Shown here: piece after piece, positions 11,300 through 23,459 of the stretch
Position numbering within the stretch: position 1 is the stretch's first letter
Layout: each line of letters starts with the position of its first letter
Assembly (NCBI RefSeq): GCF_024139115.2
Contig: NC_085139.1
Location: 72,707,203 to 72,771,202, forward strand
Reading direction: 5' to 3'
Origin: Armigeres subalbatus
Taxonomy: Eukaryota; Arthropoda; Insecta; Diptera; Culicidae
Length of the DNA: 64,000 nt
The notes under the pieces: model-generated
Databases searched by the model: none
The model's input: the letters and a program-made list of their open reading frames with translations, nothing else
What the model was told of the DNA's origin: nothing
Translations under genes and position numbers: made by a program

Positions 11300-12240
11300 A
11301 ATCAAAAAATAATTCTTTCGACAATGGGTTAGGCTTATGTCGTAAACCCCTTTGCCTAGGAGGGTTTGGTGATGTCTCCTCCCAGGAAGGTGGAGAGCAG
11401 ATAGCCTCACCAGAGTTTCTCCAGCAGTGATGGGGTATGGCCCTATCAGTATGCTCGGCGGGCCCCTATCCGGGATACGGGTGGTCGTCAAGCAACTCGA
11501 TGATATCATCGAGCTCGCGAAGCAAGGCAGAACATCAGTAAGAAACTGAAACAGAACCTTCGGATGCTTCGCCAGGCTGTTCGAGTCGCAAGACAAGAAA
11601 AGGATGCGTTTATCAGGCGGGTGATGGGAACAGCGAAGGCCGACAAAACCAAACCGATGCCTTCTTGTTCCTTGGAGGAACGCCCTGACGGCCAATGAAC
11701 AAAAGACTGCGCCTAACCCGAAGCGGCCAAGGCAGCAATCCGGCAAATACGCTCAGAGCAAAGCCAAATGACTGCCATCGGTACAAGGGATCGAAAGTCC
11801 CTGGCAGCTGGTCAGCAGGGCATCTCGACCCGCAAATAAAGCTAAGGACAGAGGCGAGGCCTTGTTGGTGAAAACTGATAAGGAAAAGTACGCCGAAGTC
11901 GTTAAATCTATGTGGGCTTTCAGCGCTGGGTCAGGACGTGCGAAGCGTCTGACGCACCAAGACCGGTTAAATGGTTCTTGGTTTTGAAATACGGAGCGCA
12001 GGCTAGTGGGACTGACTACAGGAAGTTGGTGCAAGAGGTCTTGGGTGACGACGCCGAGGTTAGGTCGTTGGGGGCGAAAGTGACGGAAGGTCACAAACGC
12101 GGACGACGTCGTCTCTGAGATCGAGAAGACCCCTGTACGCCTAAGAGGCATGCAGGTAGCCTACCTTAGGTTACCGGTTGCGGACCCTAGAGGCGCTAGC
12201 GAAGCTCGACCCAGTACTAGTCAATTATGGTTCCGCTAGC
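11300..12240 (+). pseudogene. Degenerate ORF1 (gag-like) of an R1-like retrotransposon
   Basis: Pieces of one protein appear in changing frames. At 11531-11697 there is a Lys/Arg-rich, coiled-coil-like piece starting NISKKLKQNLRMLRQAVRVA. At about 11990-12100 there is YRKLVQEVLGDDAEVRSLGA. From 12118 there is a frame with TPVRLRGMQVAYLRLPVAD. This last type of segment (LRxMQVAxLRLPVxxA) is typical of ORF1 in R1-related insect non-LTR elements, just before the zinc knuckles, which are not visible here. Several stops and frameshifts separate the pieces, so the gene is dead. Confidence 0.7.
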
Positions 12241-12972
12241 ACGTTCTGAAGGAACGGGGTCGAGTCATAGATTGACGTAACGTTTGTCAGTCCTGGTTTG
12301 GTATCAGGCTTGGACTGGATGGATAATTAGGGTTACACCCTGAGACTGGAAGTCAACAAGTTGCTAGAGCAGGAAGCGCAACATCTTTCAAATAGCTGTT
12401 TGTGCCTAATAAATTGCATTGAAGACACTGACAATACATCGAGTCACATTGAAGCCACTCTCCAGTTACAGAAACATACAATGTTTCATTTCAGTTTAAG
12501 TGGCGTTGCAATATGCCACGCATCTGACTTCTTGGGTGATTTGGAATTCAATGTGTTTTATATCAGAAGCAAAACAGATATGTTGCAGTATTAATAACTC
12601 TTCGGTTCATTGCTGTTGCGACAATGTTTCTGATATGTTGCAAAACACTTTGAGCTCAGCTGAGTAGTATTTTATTTTTGACAGTCCCCTGCATGTTCCG
12701 TATAAGGTATAATTAAGTTACAAATGAGTTTGTTGTTTATGTAATGCACTTGTAGCAGAATTTTCAAATAGATTCGATGGTGTGATAGTTATAGTAAAAG
12801 TTTACAAATATCAAGTTCCATGGTTCGATTCCCGGTTGGTTTTTGTGTTCTTATTTTCATTGTAGCCGCAAGATGTTGCAAATAGGCCCCACCTCTTGTA
12901 CTTATTGTGTCACAAAGGAGTTCCAAATACGACGTGTTGCACATAACTGAGACCTTTAGTAAGCCACACCAC
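12241..12972. other. Unassigned stretch inside the R1-like remnant
   Basis: No retrotransposon reading can be followed here, although R1-like coding resumes at 13130. The stretch may be another insertion or decayed ORF1/ORF2. A lone B-box-like GGTTCGATTCCCGGTTGG lies at about 12822, but no matching A box was found. Confidence 0.4.
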
Positions 12973-13110
12973 CAGTGGCGTTTCGCTAAGCTCAGTCTAC
13001 CTGTGCACTGGCTTTAAATTTAAGGAATTTGTGTGCGGAAATGCATAACAAAACTTTCATTTTTTTTGTATTAGTGCACAGGTAAAAAGTGAGGTTACGC
13101 TACGCCACTG
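12973..13110. mobile_element. 138-bp hAT-type MITE with perfect 8-bp duplication
   Basis: It begins CAGTGGCG and ends CGCCACTG. The inverted termini extend inwards for about 35 bp with mismatches. The flanks are the identical octamer CACACCAC on both sides (12965-12972 and 13111-13118). An 8-bp duplication and CAGNG-type ends are typical of hAT transposition. The perfect duplication points to a fairly recent event. Confidence 0.88.
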
Positions 13111-13129
13111 CACACCACAGTTGTTGTTT

Positions 13130-13766
13130 CTCACTGAGAAACAAGGGGTGTTGATTGGGATCCTCAACAGGCTGACCCCGTACTCAGAGGGTACGTACGG
13201 CCTGTCAAGCAAGCAGTTAGGTTTTTGAAGGGTAAGTTTACGTTGGACGCTATTAACTCGGTGGTCTTTACCAACAGCGATCCAACAGAAAAGGCAGGGT
13301 ATTCGATACTGTTAGGAAGTGACGCACCAAGAAAAACATCAGCGTAAGCTGGGATGCCATCGCGCTCTCGTTACACCGGCTTAGCCTGCCGGTGGGCCTG
13401 TACCGTATTTTGGAAAGCTATTTAGCTACCGATGCCGGTCGAGAGAAGCGTTCCTATTACCGCAGGAGTTCCGCAAGATTCACTACTGACCCGGTTTTGT
13501 GCAACCTTATGTACGACGGGGTTCTGAAGCTAAACTTTCCTCCTGGTGTTAAGATCGTCGATGAAGTACCCTTACAGGTCTACGGGGAGTCGATTCCCGA
13601 GGTAGAACTGGCCGCAGCACACGCGATCAGCACGGTGATGGATTGCATGAGCGCTAGAGGCCTAGATCTCGCTGAACATAAGACGGAGGTGGTTATCGTC
13701 AACAGCCGCAAGTCGGTTCAACATGCAGTGATTCATGTGGGTTTAGTCGCGATCGCATTACAGTAG
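13130..13766 (+). pseudogene. Reverse transcriptase fragment of an R1-like non-LTR element
   Basis: Successive reverse transcriptase blocks lie in different frames. GILNRLTPYSEG and GLSSKQ lie from about 13160. LSLPVGLYRILESYL-type sequence lies at about 13385. VPITAGVPQDSLL, the block-3 GVPQGS motif, lies at about 13450. DPVLCNLMYDGVLKL and VYGESIPEVELAAAHAIS then lie in the frame of 13392-13766. The catalytic F/YADD box, expected between GVKIV and VYGES, is absent and replaced by a short DEVPLQ. With two or more frameshifts and no active site this copy is inactive. It belongs with the ORF1 remains upstream. Confidence 0.82.
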
Positions 13767-16700
13767 TGGAGGGGTCGTTATTGTCGACAACAAGTTGCCA
13801 GAAGGCTTCGAGGATGATGTCCAACAGCTCCAAGATGTGTGTGTGCCAGTAGACGTAGGCTGAGCACGGGGAAGTGAATGAGATGTTTGCACATGTCGAG
13901 GTAAGGGTGTGAGTATGCACTGCACTTACCGAGGTAGGAGGGTCGTAGCGTACTGTTGGTACCTATCGTTATCGACACCTAGAAGCATGGCAGAGGAGAG
14001 TAGAGTGAGCATCCAACTTTAGCCTCAACTTTAACTAGTTTAGTTAAAATGTAGACGTTGATCTCTGAAATTCAGTTTCTTGATTTACGAGGCTACAGCG
14101 GTGTCCAATTTTTCTGAGCTCGAAAAAGAAAAACTTAGTGTGCGTGGAGCCTAATTTCGGTAGTGTTCGTTGACGTGATCAGCTAATGAACCTGAGCGAC
14201 TGTAAGTGGCCTACGAAAGGGGCTTGACTGTGTTGAGGAGATAGGGGCCTTCCCCGAAGCTAATGGCTTATGAAGAGTTAACATAAAAGATGATTCATAG
14301 ATTATTACTGCAATCAGAAAGTTTTTCAGAAGAAGTTATAAGATTGTACTTGTGTGGAAATCGATTTCGGAGGTCCCTGTGTCCAAGCTCTGAAACACAT
14401 GACCCGGAATGGCTGCCAATCACTGTCTGGAATGGCATAGCACGATTGTGGTGATAGGAATGCTTTCTTGACGTCTATATTTAATCCTCGTTAATGTGAT
14501 ACAATCAGCTTCATTCAATCAATACGAGTTCGTTGAAATTGTTAGCGATGCATGAATAACAGATAACTGACATTTTCCGTGATTTAGTTGATGGACCGAT
14601 TCGGATAATTTAACTTCGAAAAACACACTTTACTGACTTTACTGAGGGTGAGACGAGTGCACGATGGCGATGCCATTTTAAACAATAACCGAATAAAATT
14701 GCTATGGAAAAAGCCTAATGATTTTCATGTTTTGCCTTTCTCGTATTTCATTGAAGAAAAAGTGATTTACTTAAAAAAAAAGTCTGTGGGGAATTTGAAA
14801 AAAATATTCATACATAACAGCTTCTTATAAATTTCTTTGAACAATTCTTCTGTTTTTCCACGAGACATTTCTCTAAATATCAACAAAAAGTTATTCTGAA
14901 TTTCTAAACAAATTTCTTCTGAATTGCTAAATGAAAAATTCTTCTAAATTTTTCAATTTTGCAACAAAAACATTGCAATGGTAATTTTCTTGTGCTTCAA
15001 AGGGAAGTTCTTCTGATTTGCCACACAAATTCTTTCAATATTCCAAGGGAACCTCCTCTTATTTTCCACCGAAAATTTATGTTATTCCACTGAATATTCT
15101 GATTGTCGTGATTCTGACACAGTGATATGACGGTGTCGTCGATGTTCCGTTTAACCCAACATCAGCGCCTGATGGGGCAACAAAAAGCCAGACAACCTTA
15201 TCCTGATTAGTTATTAGTAAGGTGTCCCGGGGTAAGGTAGCTTGTGGCTACGTGAGTATTGAGGTTGTAGATCAGATAATAAACAGTTTCGAAGGAGACC
15301 TTTCTTCAAAAGAAAATAAAGAAATAATATGACTGGAGGAGTTGGAGCGAAAATATATAAATGTGATTTTCAAATTACCGGTCAGCATTCAATAAATTCT
15401 ATTTAAAGAAAAGTGCTAACACATTAGCTAAACTCGATTTTTGTGAACCCCTCCTTACCACGGGTTACCGTACAACAAAACTGAAGCTCGACGACGACGG
15501 GGCAAACGTTCGACGGGAAGAACATTGCGCGTATTATATTTCCAACATGATGATGGTGGCTCTCGCCCCGTCGTCGTCGTGTGACATTCGGTCAGGTCTT
15601 CTGATAGAAACCATCGCCGCCGTGCTGGTGCTGACTGGTTGCGAACGTGAACGTTATCTCGGCTTTTCGGTGTCGCATAGACAAAAAGCAAGCTGAATAA
15701 AAAAAATAGACAGAAAAGTATTTTGAGCACGTTTCAGGATGAAATTTTTCGCTGTTGGCCATTTTAGTGTGTTGATACACCTGTACCTGAGCTTGAGCAA
15801 GGTCCACGTGAAACTTCTGAGAATGGAATGCTCATTCCATTGCCTTATCGGGAGAAGAGCTTGTCTTGGTCTAATTGAATTTCTTGTGAGACAATTTTAA
15901 TTTTTCCGGAATGCTTGTTCTTCTGGAGCAATTCGATATTTTGCAGAATATCCGTCTAATGTTTCAATTTGCACTAAAAGGTTGTCGACAAAATCCAAAT
16001 TTTATTCCAAGTGGTGCAAAACAGATGTCCCTTCTATATTTGCTTATGAAATGGCAGTCTGCATAATTTTGAAAAAATGACAAATTTACAAACCATTCTG
16101 CATTTAGCTGGCTTTTGAAATAAATGTTCAGATGAGTTCTGCTCTATGGACGTCAGAATACAGCACATATAAGCATATCAGCTATAAAGCAATTTTTTCA
16201 CACGTAGGCACCACAACACCTACACCCACATATGGTCAGACATCCAAATTGATCTCAGTATGGTGCGACAAATGATGGAAGAACTCTACTTGAATAAACA
16301 TTTCATCCCCGCCGAACGATGAACGTGTGATTCGCGCCACCGAACAACCGGAACCGTCAGGCAATCCAATTCGACAGGATGCCACTTAAATCCACAATGT
16401 TGCCACATTATTGACTTGTTACACACATTTGACGAAAGCGCTTCGCTCGTTGCATCAACTTTGACAGGTGAGGCCGGTCGGTTGTGCGGGGCGGCGGCTT
16501 CTGGGTGCCAACCACTTCCAGAGCATCAAACCGCGACAGACGGGGCGTCATGTTTTGTCGTAAATATTTAACAGTTTCCATCGTTTGATTCCTGTCGACG
16601 CGCTGCCTGGCTGCCGGCAACCAAGGGGGGTTTTTGTGATCGTGTGTAGGAACAGATCGACGTCGCTCCATAGTCGGTGGGAAGAAAAGTTGACATTTTC

Positions 16701-17639
16701 ATTTTGCCATATTGCGACCGATTTGCCTGACAAAATGATTGGGCCGTGAGAGAGAAAGGTCCTGTTTTGTGTGCCAAATTGGGAAGAGAAGTTGGATTTG
16801 AAGACCCACTAATGTTGACTGCGTCGTGGACTGGCTTTGAGTGACAAGATTGTATAAATGCCACTCAGACTACAGTGGATAGGCATTTGATGTGGTAGTG
16901 GATTGACGTGATTCTGTGACTCAATTTCTCTATTGAGTAACTTTAGAGTCTGAAACAACGGTTAATGTTTTGAATTCACGTAGTCTGTGATGCGTGAGCG
17001 TGCAGTGCATATACGTACGGACTCTTCAGGCTTATGTGCACACGAACGTTTGCATTGGCTGATTATTAAAAAAAAGCTTTATCCCTACAAGGTGGATTAA
17101 TCAGGAAGTTCATGTTACAATTTCAAAAGAACATATATAAAATTCCTATAATAATTTGTATGCGGTTTTTATAGAAAGCATACCATTATTTTCAAGCGAA
17201 AAAAACAGTTATGCCATAGGTCCTTTAGGGGAATGCCCGTATACTGTACAGCTTTAATCGCCCTTATCGACAACAAAGAGCGAATATTGGTTTACAACAA
17301 TCTACCGCATTATTTACCACATTGCGGTGTTTCAGACAAACCGAGCAGTGCAAAACGATGAACGTTAGTTACAGAATGTGGAAAGTTATCCATTGTGATG
17401 AAATGCTTTAAAATATTAGCTTTATGACGTTCGGAACAATTCATTTTCATACGTGCGGCGCATTGTATCTCGATGGAATGTTAACAATAAATAGGCTGGA
17501 AATCGAGTGCCGTTTGACCGAACGCATTATGTCCATTTTAGACAATTCCGAGAAAACATAAAAAAAAATCATTTGAATAAATTGGCATCGTATCTTTCGA
17601 TTTCTTCGATGTGACAAAAAATAAATAAAAATTCGATGT
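13767..17639. other. No gene recognised
   Basis: 13767-14260 may be decayed 3' sequence of the R1-like element, but no motif supports this. 14300-15400 is AT-rich with no tandem order. 15425-16860 is more GC-rich, looks single-copy and has open frames to 98 codons on the minus strand that match nothing I know. The remainder is featureless to my reading. Confidence 0.45.
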
Positions 17640-18062
17640 GATAAAAAATACAATAGGTTTACAATAGGTTTGATGAACAATAACAATAGGTTTGATGAAC
17701 AATAAACTCTACTATTCCTATATTATAACAAACAAGTTGTCATATTGTTGTTCCATTAGACGTACAATAGATTATATAACCGGCAAAATGTGGGCAATAG
17801 AATTACAATTATTTCTATTGTAATGGCAAAATTTTGTTCGAGAAAAAATCAATTTTTTTATTGTAAAGATACATAACAAACCCCATTTTCTATTGTAAAA
17901 CTGCCATTTACAATAGGCTGTATGGTAGAAAACAATATTCTCTGATGTTATTCTATTGTGAGTGACAATAGAGTTTGGCGTAATTACCATTCATTGCATC
18001 GTACTGTTACAATTATTTCTATTGTTTTTCTATTGAGATTTTTTATTAGGGTAGTAATAGAA
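17640..18062. repeat. Cluster of ACAATAG / CTATTGT words
   Basis: The heptamer ACAATAG or its complement CTATTGT, with near variants, occurs more than a dozen times in about 420 bp. The first part is dominated by ACAATAGG and the rest has mixed orientation. Two copies of CAATAGGTTTGATGAACAAT lie close together near 17660-17700. The mixture can fold back on itself. It could be the subterminal repeats of a DNA element whose ends I cannot define. Confidence 0.6.
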
Positions 18063-18639
18063 AAAAAAATCCAAAGCGCGTGTACATACACAGTAAAAAC
18101 AAAATGTGAAGTGTATTGAGGTAATTTGAACGATTATGGCTGAAATATTACATCGTCTGGATATTACATTGAAACCGAATTCACTATTTCTCGTTACGTT
18201 ACAGTTGTGTAATATTAAACAGTTGATTAGTAAAACTGGGTTGGATCAGCGTTTAAGGTGTAGTTATGTGTTGTTACACAAATTCAGTGTAATAATACAT
18301 TCAAAATGACGTATTTTTCTCGCAGAACTGCTTGTTTAGACGGGTGGTGTTTGGCAGCTGCTATGTTGGTAAATAATTTTCTGGAGATAAAGAACGAAAT
18401 TTCCATAAAACTTATGTGCTGCAACATTTAAATCGTATCCGGTTCTATATAATAGAATAGAAGGGAAATGAGTAATGAGGAAAGCGTTCTCGCAGACGTC
18501 GGATTTTGCTGTTCAGAATAAAAACTGGAATGCGAAATATCGCTAACGCGGGTGTGGTATACGAAAGTCTGGGCTACGAATTGACTCCTATTTCGAAGTG
18601 CCGTCACAGTGCCAATGTGCTAATACTATACACTAGGGA
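18063..18639. other. No gene recognised
   Basis: AT-rich sequence with nothing assigned. A 61-codon open frame at 18506-18691 runs into the satellite shoulder and is not supported as a gene. Confidence 0.4.
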
Positions 18640-19140
18640 TTTCGATACGAACGCTTTAGGCATGCTGATGGGAATCCTTCAGGGATTGTGAAGAAAATCC
18701 TTCAATGATTCCGATGGAAAATCTTCGATGGGTACCCTTTGGGGATTCCTAACTGAATCCCTTAGAGGGATTCCGATTAATTTTTTTTAGGGATTCCCAA
18801 GGAAACTTTTTAGGAATTTTGATGGTAAACTTTTAGGGATTGCTAAGCCGATGGTAATTCTTTTTGAGAATACTATTCAATAGATAATCCTTCAGGAAAA
18901 TCTTCAGAAATTTTTAATGGAATCCTCGTGAGATTTCTATTAGAACTTATTCAGGATTCCGAAGAAAATTCATTTGTCATTCTAAAGAGAATAATTACAG
19001 GATTTTGAAGTGGAATCTTTCTTGTACACTGAAGTGAATTTCTTTTCCTTTTTTATATTTGGAATTCCAGAAGGATTCTTTTTGGATTCTCAGAAGGATT
19101 TTCTTAGGAATTCCTGTAGAATTCATTCGGTAACATTCCG
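18640..19140. repeat. Degenerate left shoulder of the GGATTCC satellite
   Basis: Variants of GGGATTCC and GAATCCTT recur every 11-24 bp, for example GGGATTCCTAACTGAATCCC near 18753. They become more regular towards 19141. This is the decayed margin expected when homogenisation acts on the array centre. Confidence 0.7.
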
Positions 19141-22100
19141 TTAGGAATCCGAAAAGGATTCCCTTGGGAATCCCGAAAGGATTCCGTTGGGAATCCCGGA
19201 AGGATTCCGTTGGGAATCCCGGAAGGATTCCGCTGGGAATCTCGGAAGGATTCCGCTGGGAATCCCGGAAGGATTCCGCTGGGAATCTCGGAAGGATTCC
19301 GTTGGGAATCCCGGAAGGATTCCGTTGGGAATCCCGGAAGGATTCCGTAGGGGAATCCCGAAAGGATTCCGTAGGGAATCGAAAGAGTTCCGTAGGGAAT
19401 CGAAAAGGATTCCGTGGGGAATCGAAAGGTTCCGTGGGGAATCGAAAGGATTCCGTAGGGGAATCGAAAGGATTCCGTAGGGAATCGAAAGGATTCCGTA
19501 GGGGAATCGAAAGGATTCCGTGGGGAATCGAAAGGATTCGTAGGGAATCGAAAGGATTCCGTAGGGGAATCCCGAAAGGATTCCGTGGGGAATCCCGAAA
19601 AGGATTCCGTAGGGAATCCCGAAAGGATTCCGCAGGGGAATCGAAAGGTTCCGTGAGGGAATCGAAAGGATTCCGTAGGGGAATCGAAAGAGTTCCGTAG
19701 GGGAATCGAAAGGATTCCGTAGGGAATCGAAAGGATTCCGTGGGGAATCGGAAGGATTCCGTTGGGAATCCCGAAAGGATTCCGTGGGGAATCGAAAGGA
19801 TTCCGTAGGGGAATCCCGAAAGGATTCCGTAGGGGAATCCCGAAAGGATTCCGTAGGGGAATCCCGAAAGGATTCCGTAGGGGAATCCCGAAAGGATTCC
19901 GTAGGGGAATCCCGAAAGGATTCCGTAGGGGAATCCCGAAAGGATTCCGTAGGGGAATCGAAAGGATTCCGTGGGGAATCGAAAAGGATTCCGTGGGGGA
20001 ATCGAAAGGATTCCGTGGGGAATCGAAAGGATTCCGTAGGGGAATCGAAGGATTCCGTGGGGAATCGAAAGGATTCCGTGGGGAATCGAAAGGATTCCGT
20101 GGGGAATCGAAAGGATTCCGTGGGGAATCGAAAGAGTTCCGTGGGGAATCGAAAAGTTCCGTGGGGAATCGAAAGGATTCCGTAGGGAATCGAAAGGATT
20201 CCGTGAGGGAATCGAAAGTTCCGTGGGGAATCGAAAAGTTCCGTGGGGAATCGAAAGGATTCCGTAGGGAATCGAAAGGATTCCGTGGGGAATCGAAAGG
20301 ATTCCGTAGGGGAATCGAAAGGTTCCGTAGGGGAATCGAAAGGATTCCGTGGGGAATCGAAAGGATTCCGTAGGGGAATCGAAAGGATTCCGTAGGGGAA
20401 TCGAAAGGATTCAGGGGAATCGAAGAGTTCCGTAGGGGAATCGAAAGGATTCCGTGGGGAATCGAAAGGATTCCGTAGGGGAATCGAAAGGATTCCGTAG
20501 GGGAATCGAAAGGATTCCGTGGGGAATCGAAAAGTTCCGTGGGGAATCGAAAAGTTCCGTGGGGAATCGAAAGGATTCCGTGGGGAATCGAAAGAGTTCC
20601 GTAGGGAATCCCGAAAGGATTCCGTGGGGAATCGAGAAAGGATTCCGTAGGGGAATCGAAAGGATTCCGTAGGGGAATCGAAGAGTTCCGTAGGGGAATC
20701 GAAAGGATTCCGTGGGGAATCGAAAGGATTCCGTGGGGAATCGAAAGGATTCCGTAGGGGAATCCCGAAAGGATTCCGTAGGGGAATCCCGAAAGGATTC
20801 CGTAGGGGAATCCCGAAAGGATTCCGTAGGGGAATCCCGAAAGGATTCCGTAGGGGAATCCCGAAAGGATTCCGTAGGGGAATCCCGAAAGGATTCCGTA
20901 GGGGAATCCAAGAGTTCAATGAGGGGATCGAAAGAGTTCCGTAGGGAATCGAAAGGATTCCGTAGGGGGAATCGAAAGGTTCCGTAGGGGAATCGAAAAG
21001 TTCCGTGGGGAATCGAAAGGATTCCGTAGGGAATCGAAAGGATTCCGTGGGGAATCGAAAAGTTCCGTAGGGAATCCCGAAAGAGTTCCGTCGGGAATCG
21101 AAAGGATTCCGTCAGAGATCCAGAAGGATTCCGTCAGGAATCCCGAAAGGATTCCGTCAGGAATCGAAAGATTCCGTCAGGGAATCCCGAAAGGATTCCG
21201 TCAGGAATCGAAAGGATTCCGTCGGGAATCGAAAGGATTCCGTCAGGATTCCCGAAAGTATTCCGTCAGGAATCGAAAGGATTCCATCAGGAATCCCGAA
21301 AGGATTCCATCAGGAATCGAAAGGTTCCGTCAGGGAATCCCGAAAGGATTCCGTCAGGAATCGAAAGGATTCCGTCAGGAATCGAAAGGATTCCGTCAGG
21401 GAATCGAAAGGATTCCGTCGGGAATCCCGAAAGGATTCCGTCGGGAATCCCGAAAGGATTCCGTCGAGAATCCCGAAAGGATTCCGTTGGGAATCTCGAC
21501 AGGATTCCGTCGGGAATCTCGCCAGGATTCCGTCGGGAATCCCGAAAGGATTCCGTCGGGAATCCCGAAAGGATTCCGTCGGGAATCCCGAAAGGATTCC
21601 GTCGGGAATCCCGAAAGGATTCCGTCGGGAATCCCGAAAGGATTCCGTCGGGAATCCCGAAAGGATTCCGTCGGGAATCCCGAAAGGATTCCGTCGGAAA
21701 TCCCGAAAGGATTTCGTCGGAAATCCCGAAAGGATTTCGTCGGAAATCCCGACAGAATTCCGTTGGGAATCCCGACAGGATTCCGTTGGGAATCCCGACA
21801 GGATTCCGTTGGGAATCTCGACAGGATTCCGTTGGGAATCTCGACAGGATTCCGTTGGGAATCCCGACAGGATTCCGTTGGGAATCCCGACAGGATTCCG
21901 TTGGGAATCCCGACAGGATTCCGTTGGGAATCCCGACAGGATTCCGTTGGGAATCCCGACAGGATTCCGTTGGGAATCCCGACAGGATTCCGTTGGGAAT
22001 CCCGACAGGATTCCGTTGGGAATCCCGACAGGATTCCGTTGGGAATCCCGACAGGATTCCGTTGGGAATCCCGACAGGATTCCGTTGGGAGTCTTGACAT

Positions 22101-22990
22101 GATTCCGTTGGGAATCCCGACAGGATTCCGTTGGGAATCCCGACAGGATTCCGTTGGGAATCCCGACAGGATTCCGTTGGGAATCCCGACAGGATTCCGT
22201 CGGGAATCCCGACAGGATTCCGTTGGGAATCCGACAGGATTCCGTTGGGAATCCGACAGGATTCCGTTGGGAATCCGACAGGATTCCGTTGGGAATCCGA
22301 CAGGATTCCGTTGGGAATCCGACAGGATTCCGTTGGGAATCCCGACAGGATTCCGTTGGGAATCCGACAGGGTTCCGTTCGGAATCCGACAGGATTCCGT
22401 TGGGAATCCCGAAAGGATTCCGTTGGGAATCCCGAAAGGATTCCGTTGGGAATCCCGAAAGGATTCCGTTGGGAATCCCGACAGGATTCCGTTGGGAATC
22501 CCGACAGGATTCCGTTGGGAATCCCGACAGGATTCCGTTGGGAATCCCGACAGGATTCCGTTGGGAATCCCGACAGGATTTCGTTGGGAATCCCGACAGG
22601 ATTCCGTTGGGAATCCCGACAGCATTCCGTTGGGAATCCCGACAGCATTCCGTTGGGAATCCCGACAGGATTCCGTTGGGAATCCCGACAGGATTCCGTT
22701 GGGAATCCCGACAGGATTCCGTTGGGAATCCCGACAGGATTCCGTTGGGAATCCCGACAGGATTCCGTTGGGAATCCCGAAAGTATTCCGTTGGGAATCC
22801 CGAAAGGATTCCGTTGGGAATCCCGAAAGGATTCCGTTGGGAATCCCGACAGGATTCCGTTGTAGGAATCCTGGCAGAATCCTGTTGGGAATCCTGGGAG
22901 AATCTTGTTGGGAAACCCGAAGAGAATTCTTTTATGAATCCCGAGAGCATTCCGTTGGGAATTGCGGGAGAATTCCGTCGGGATTTTGAC
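19141..22990. repeat. 23-bp satellite array 1 (GGATTCC-N4-GGAATCC-N5)
   Basis: About 3.85 kb of head-to-tail units. The typical unit is 23 bp: GGATTCC, a 4-base spacer (GTTG), GGAATCC and a 5-base spacer (CGACA), so the two half-sites are inverted complements. Blocks differ. 19141-19340 has a GTTG spacer. About 19340-21060 has GTAGGGG or GTGGGG and unit lengths of 21-25. 21060-21440 has GTCAG. 21440-21760 has CCGTCGGG with CCCGAAA. 21760-22860 has CCGTTGGG with CCCGACA. A block at about 22210-22400 has 22-bp units. The right edge decays over 22860-23040. Open frames of up to 592 codons on either strand come from the stop-free unit. Confidence 0.97.
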
Positions 22991-23459
22991 TGGAATGCCA
23001 AGACGATTTTTTTGGAAATGCCGGAAGAATTCCGCTCTGTTTTACGTTGAATTACTTTACATCGCTCCGATTACGTCATTTGGTTTGTACGTCAGGATCA
23101 AAATCGTTTATTACAAACCTAGGTTCTCGAGTAGATCGTGCAGTGTAATATTTTATAACCGATGGATTCAGTTGGTAATGCAGTGGTTTCGATGTAATTT
23201 TCATCAAATTTTAATGATGCGTAACATTTTTTTTTCATGTTTTTGTCGGAATACTTATTTTTGACGAGAAATCTGAATATATAAAAATCTCATTCTGGCC
23301 AAAACTGTTACATATGTAGTAGCTCAAACAAACGGTATATTTGTCACAAGAGTTAGAAGTAAAAAGAGAAATGTTAGACGTGGGAGATGGAGGAGTTAGG
23401 AAAGTGATGTGAGGATTAATAAATGAGAACTAAGAAACTAGAATTGGTAATTGGGAAAT
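22991..23459. other. No gene recognised
   Basis: AT-rich sequence between the satellite and the pyrimidine tract. Nothing is recognised. Confidence 0.4.

Noticed and set aside
12815..12845. Possible tRNA or SINE from a B-box-like GGTTCGATTCCC
   Set aside because: No A box at the right distance, no fold, and no flanking duplication.
19141..23050. Long open frames of 592, 563, 500 and 453 codons
   Set aside because: They coincide with the 23-bp satellite, overlap on both strands, and encode only the translated repeat.
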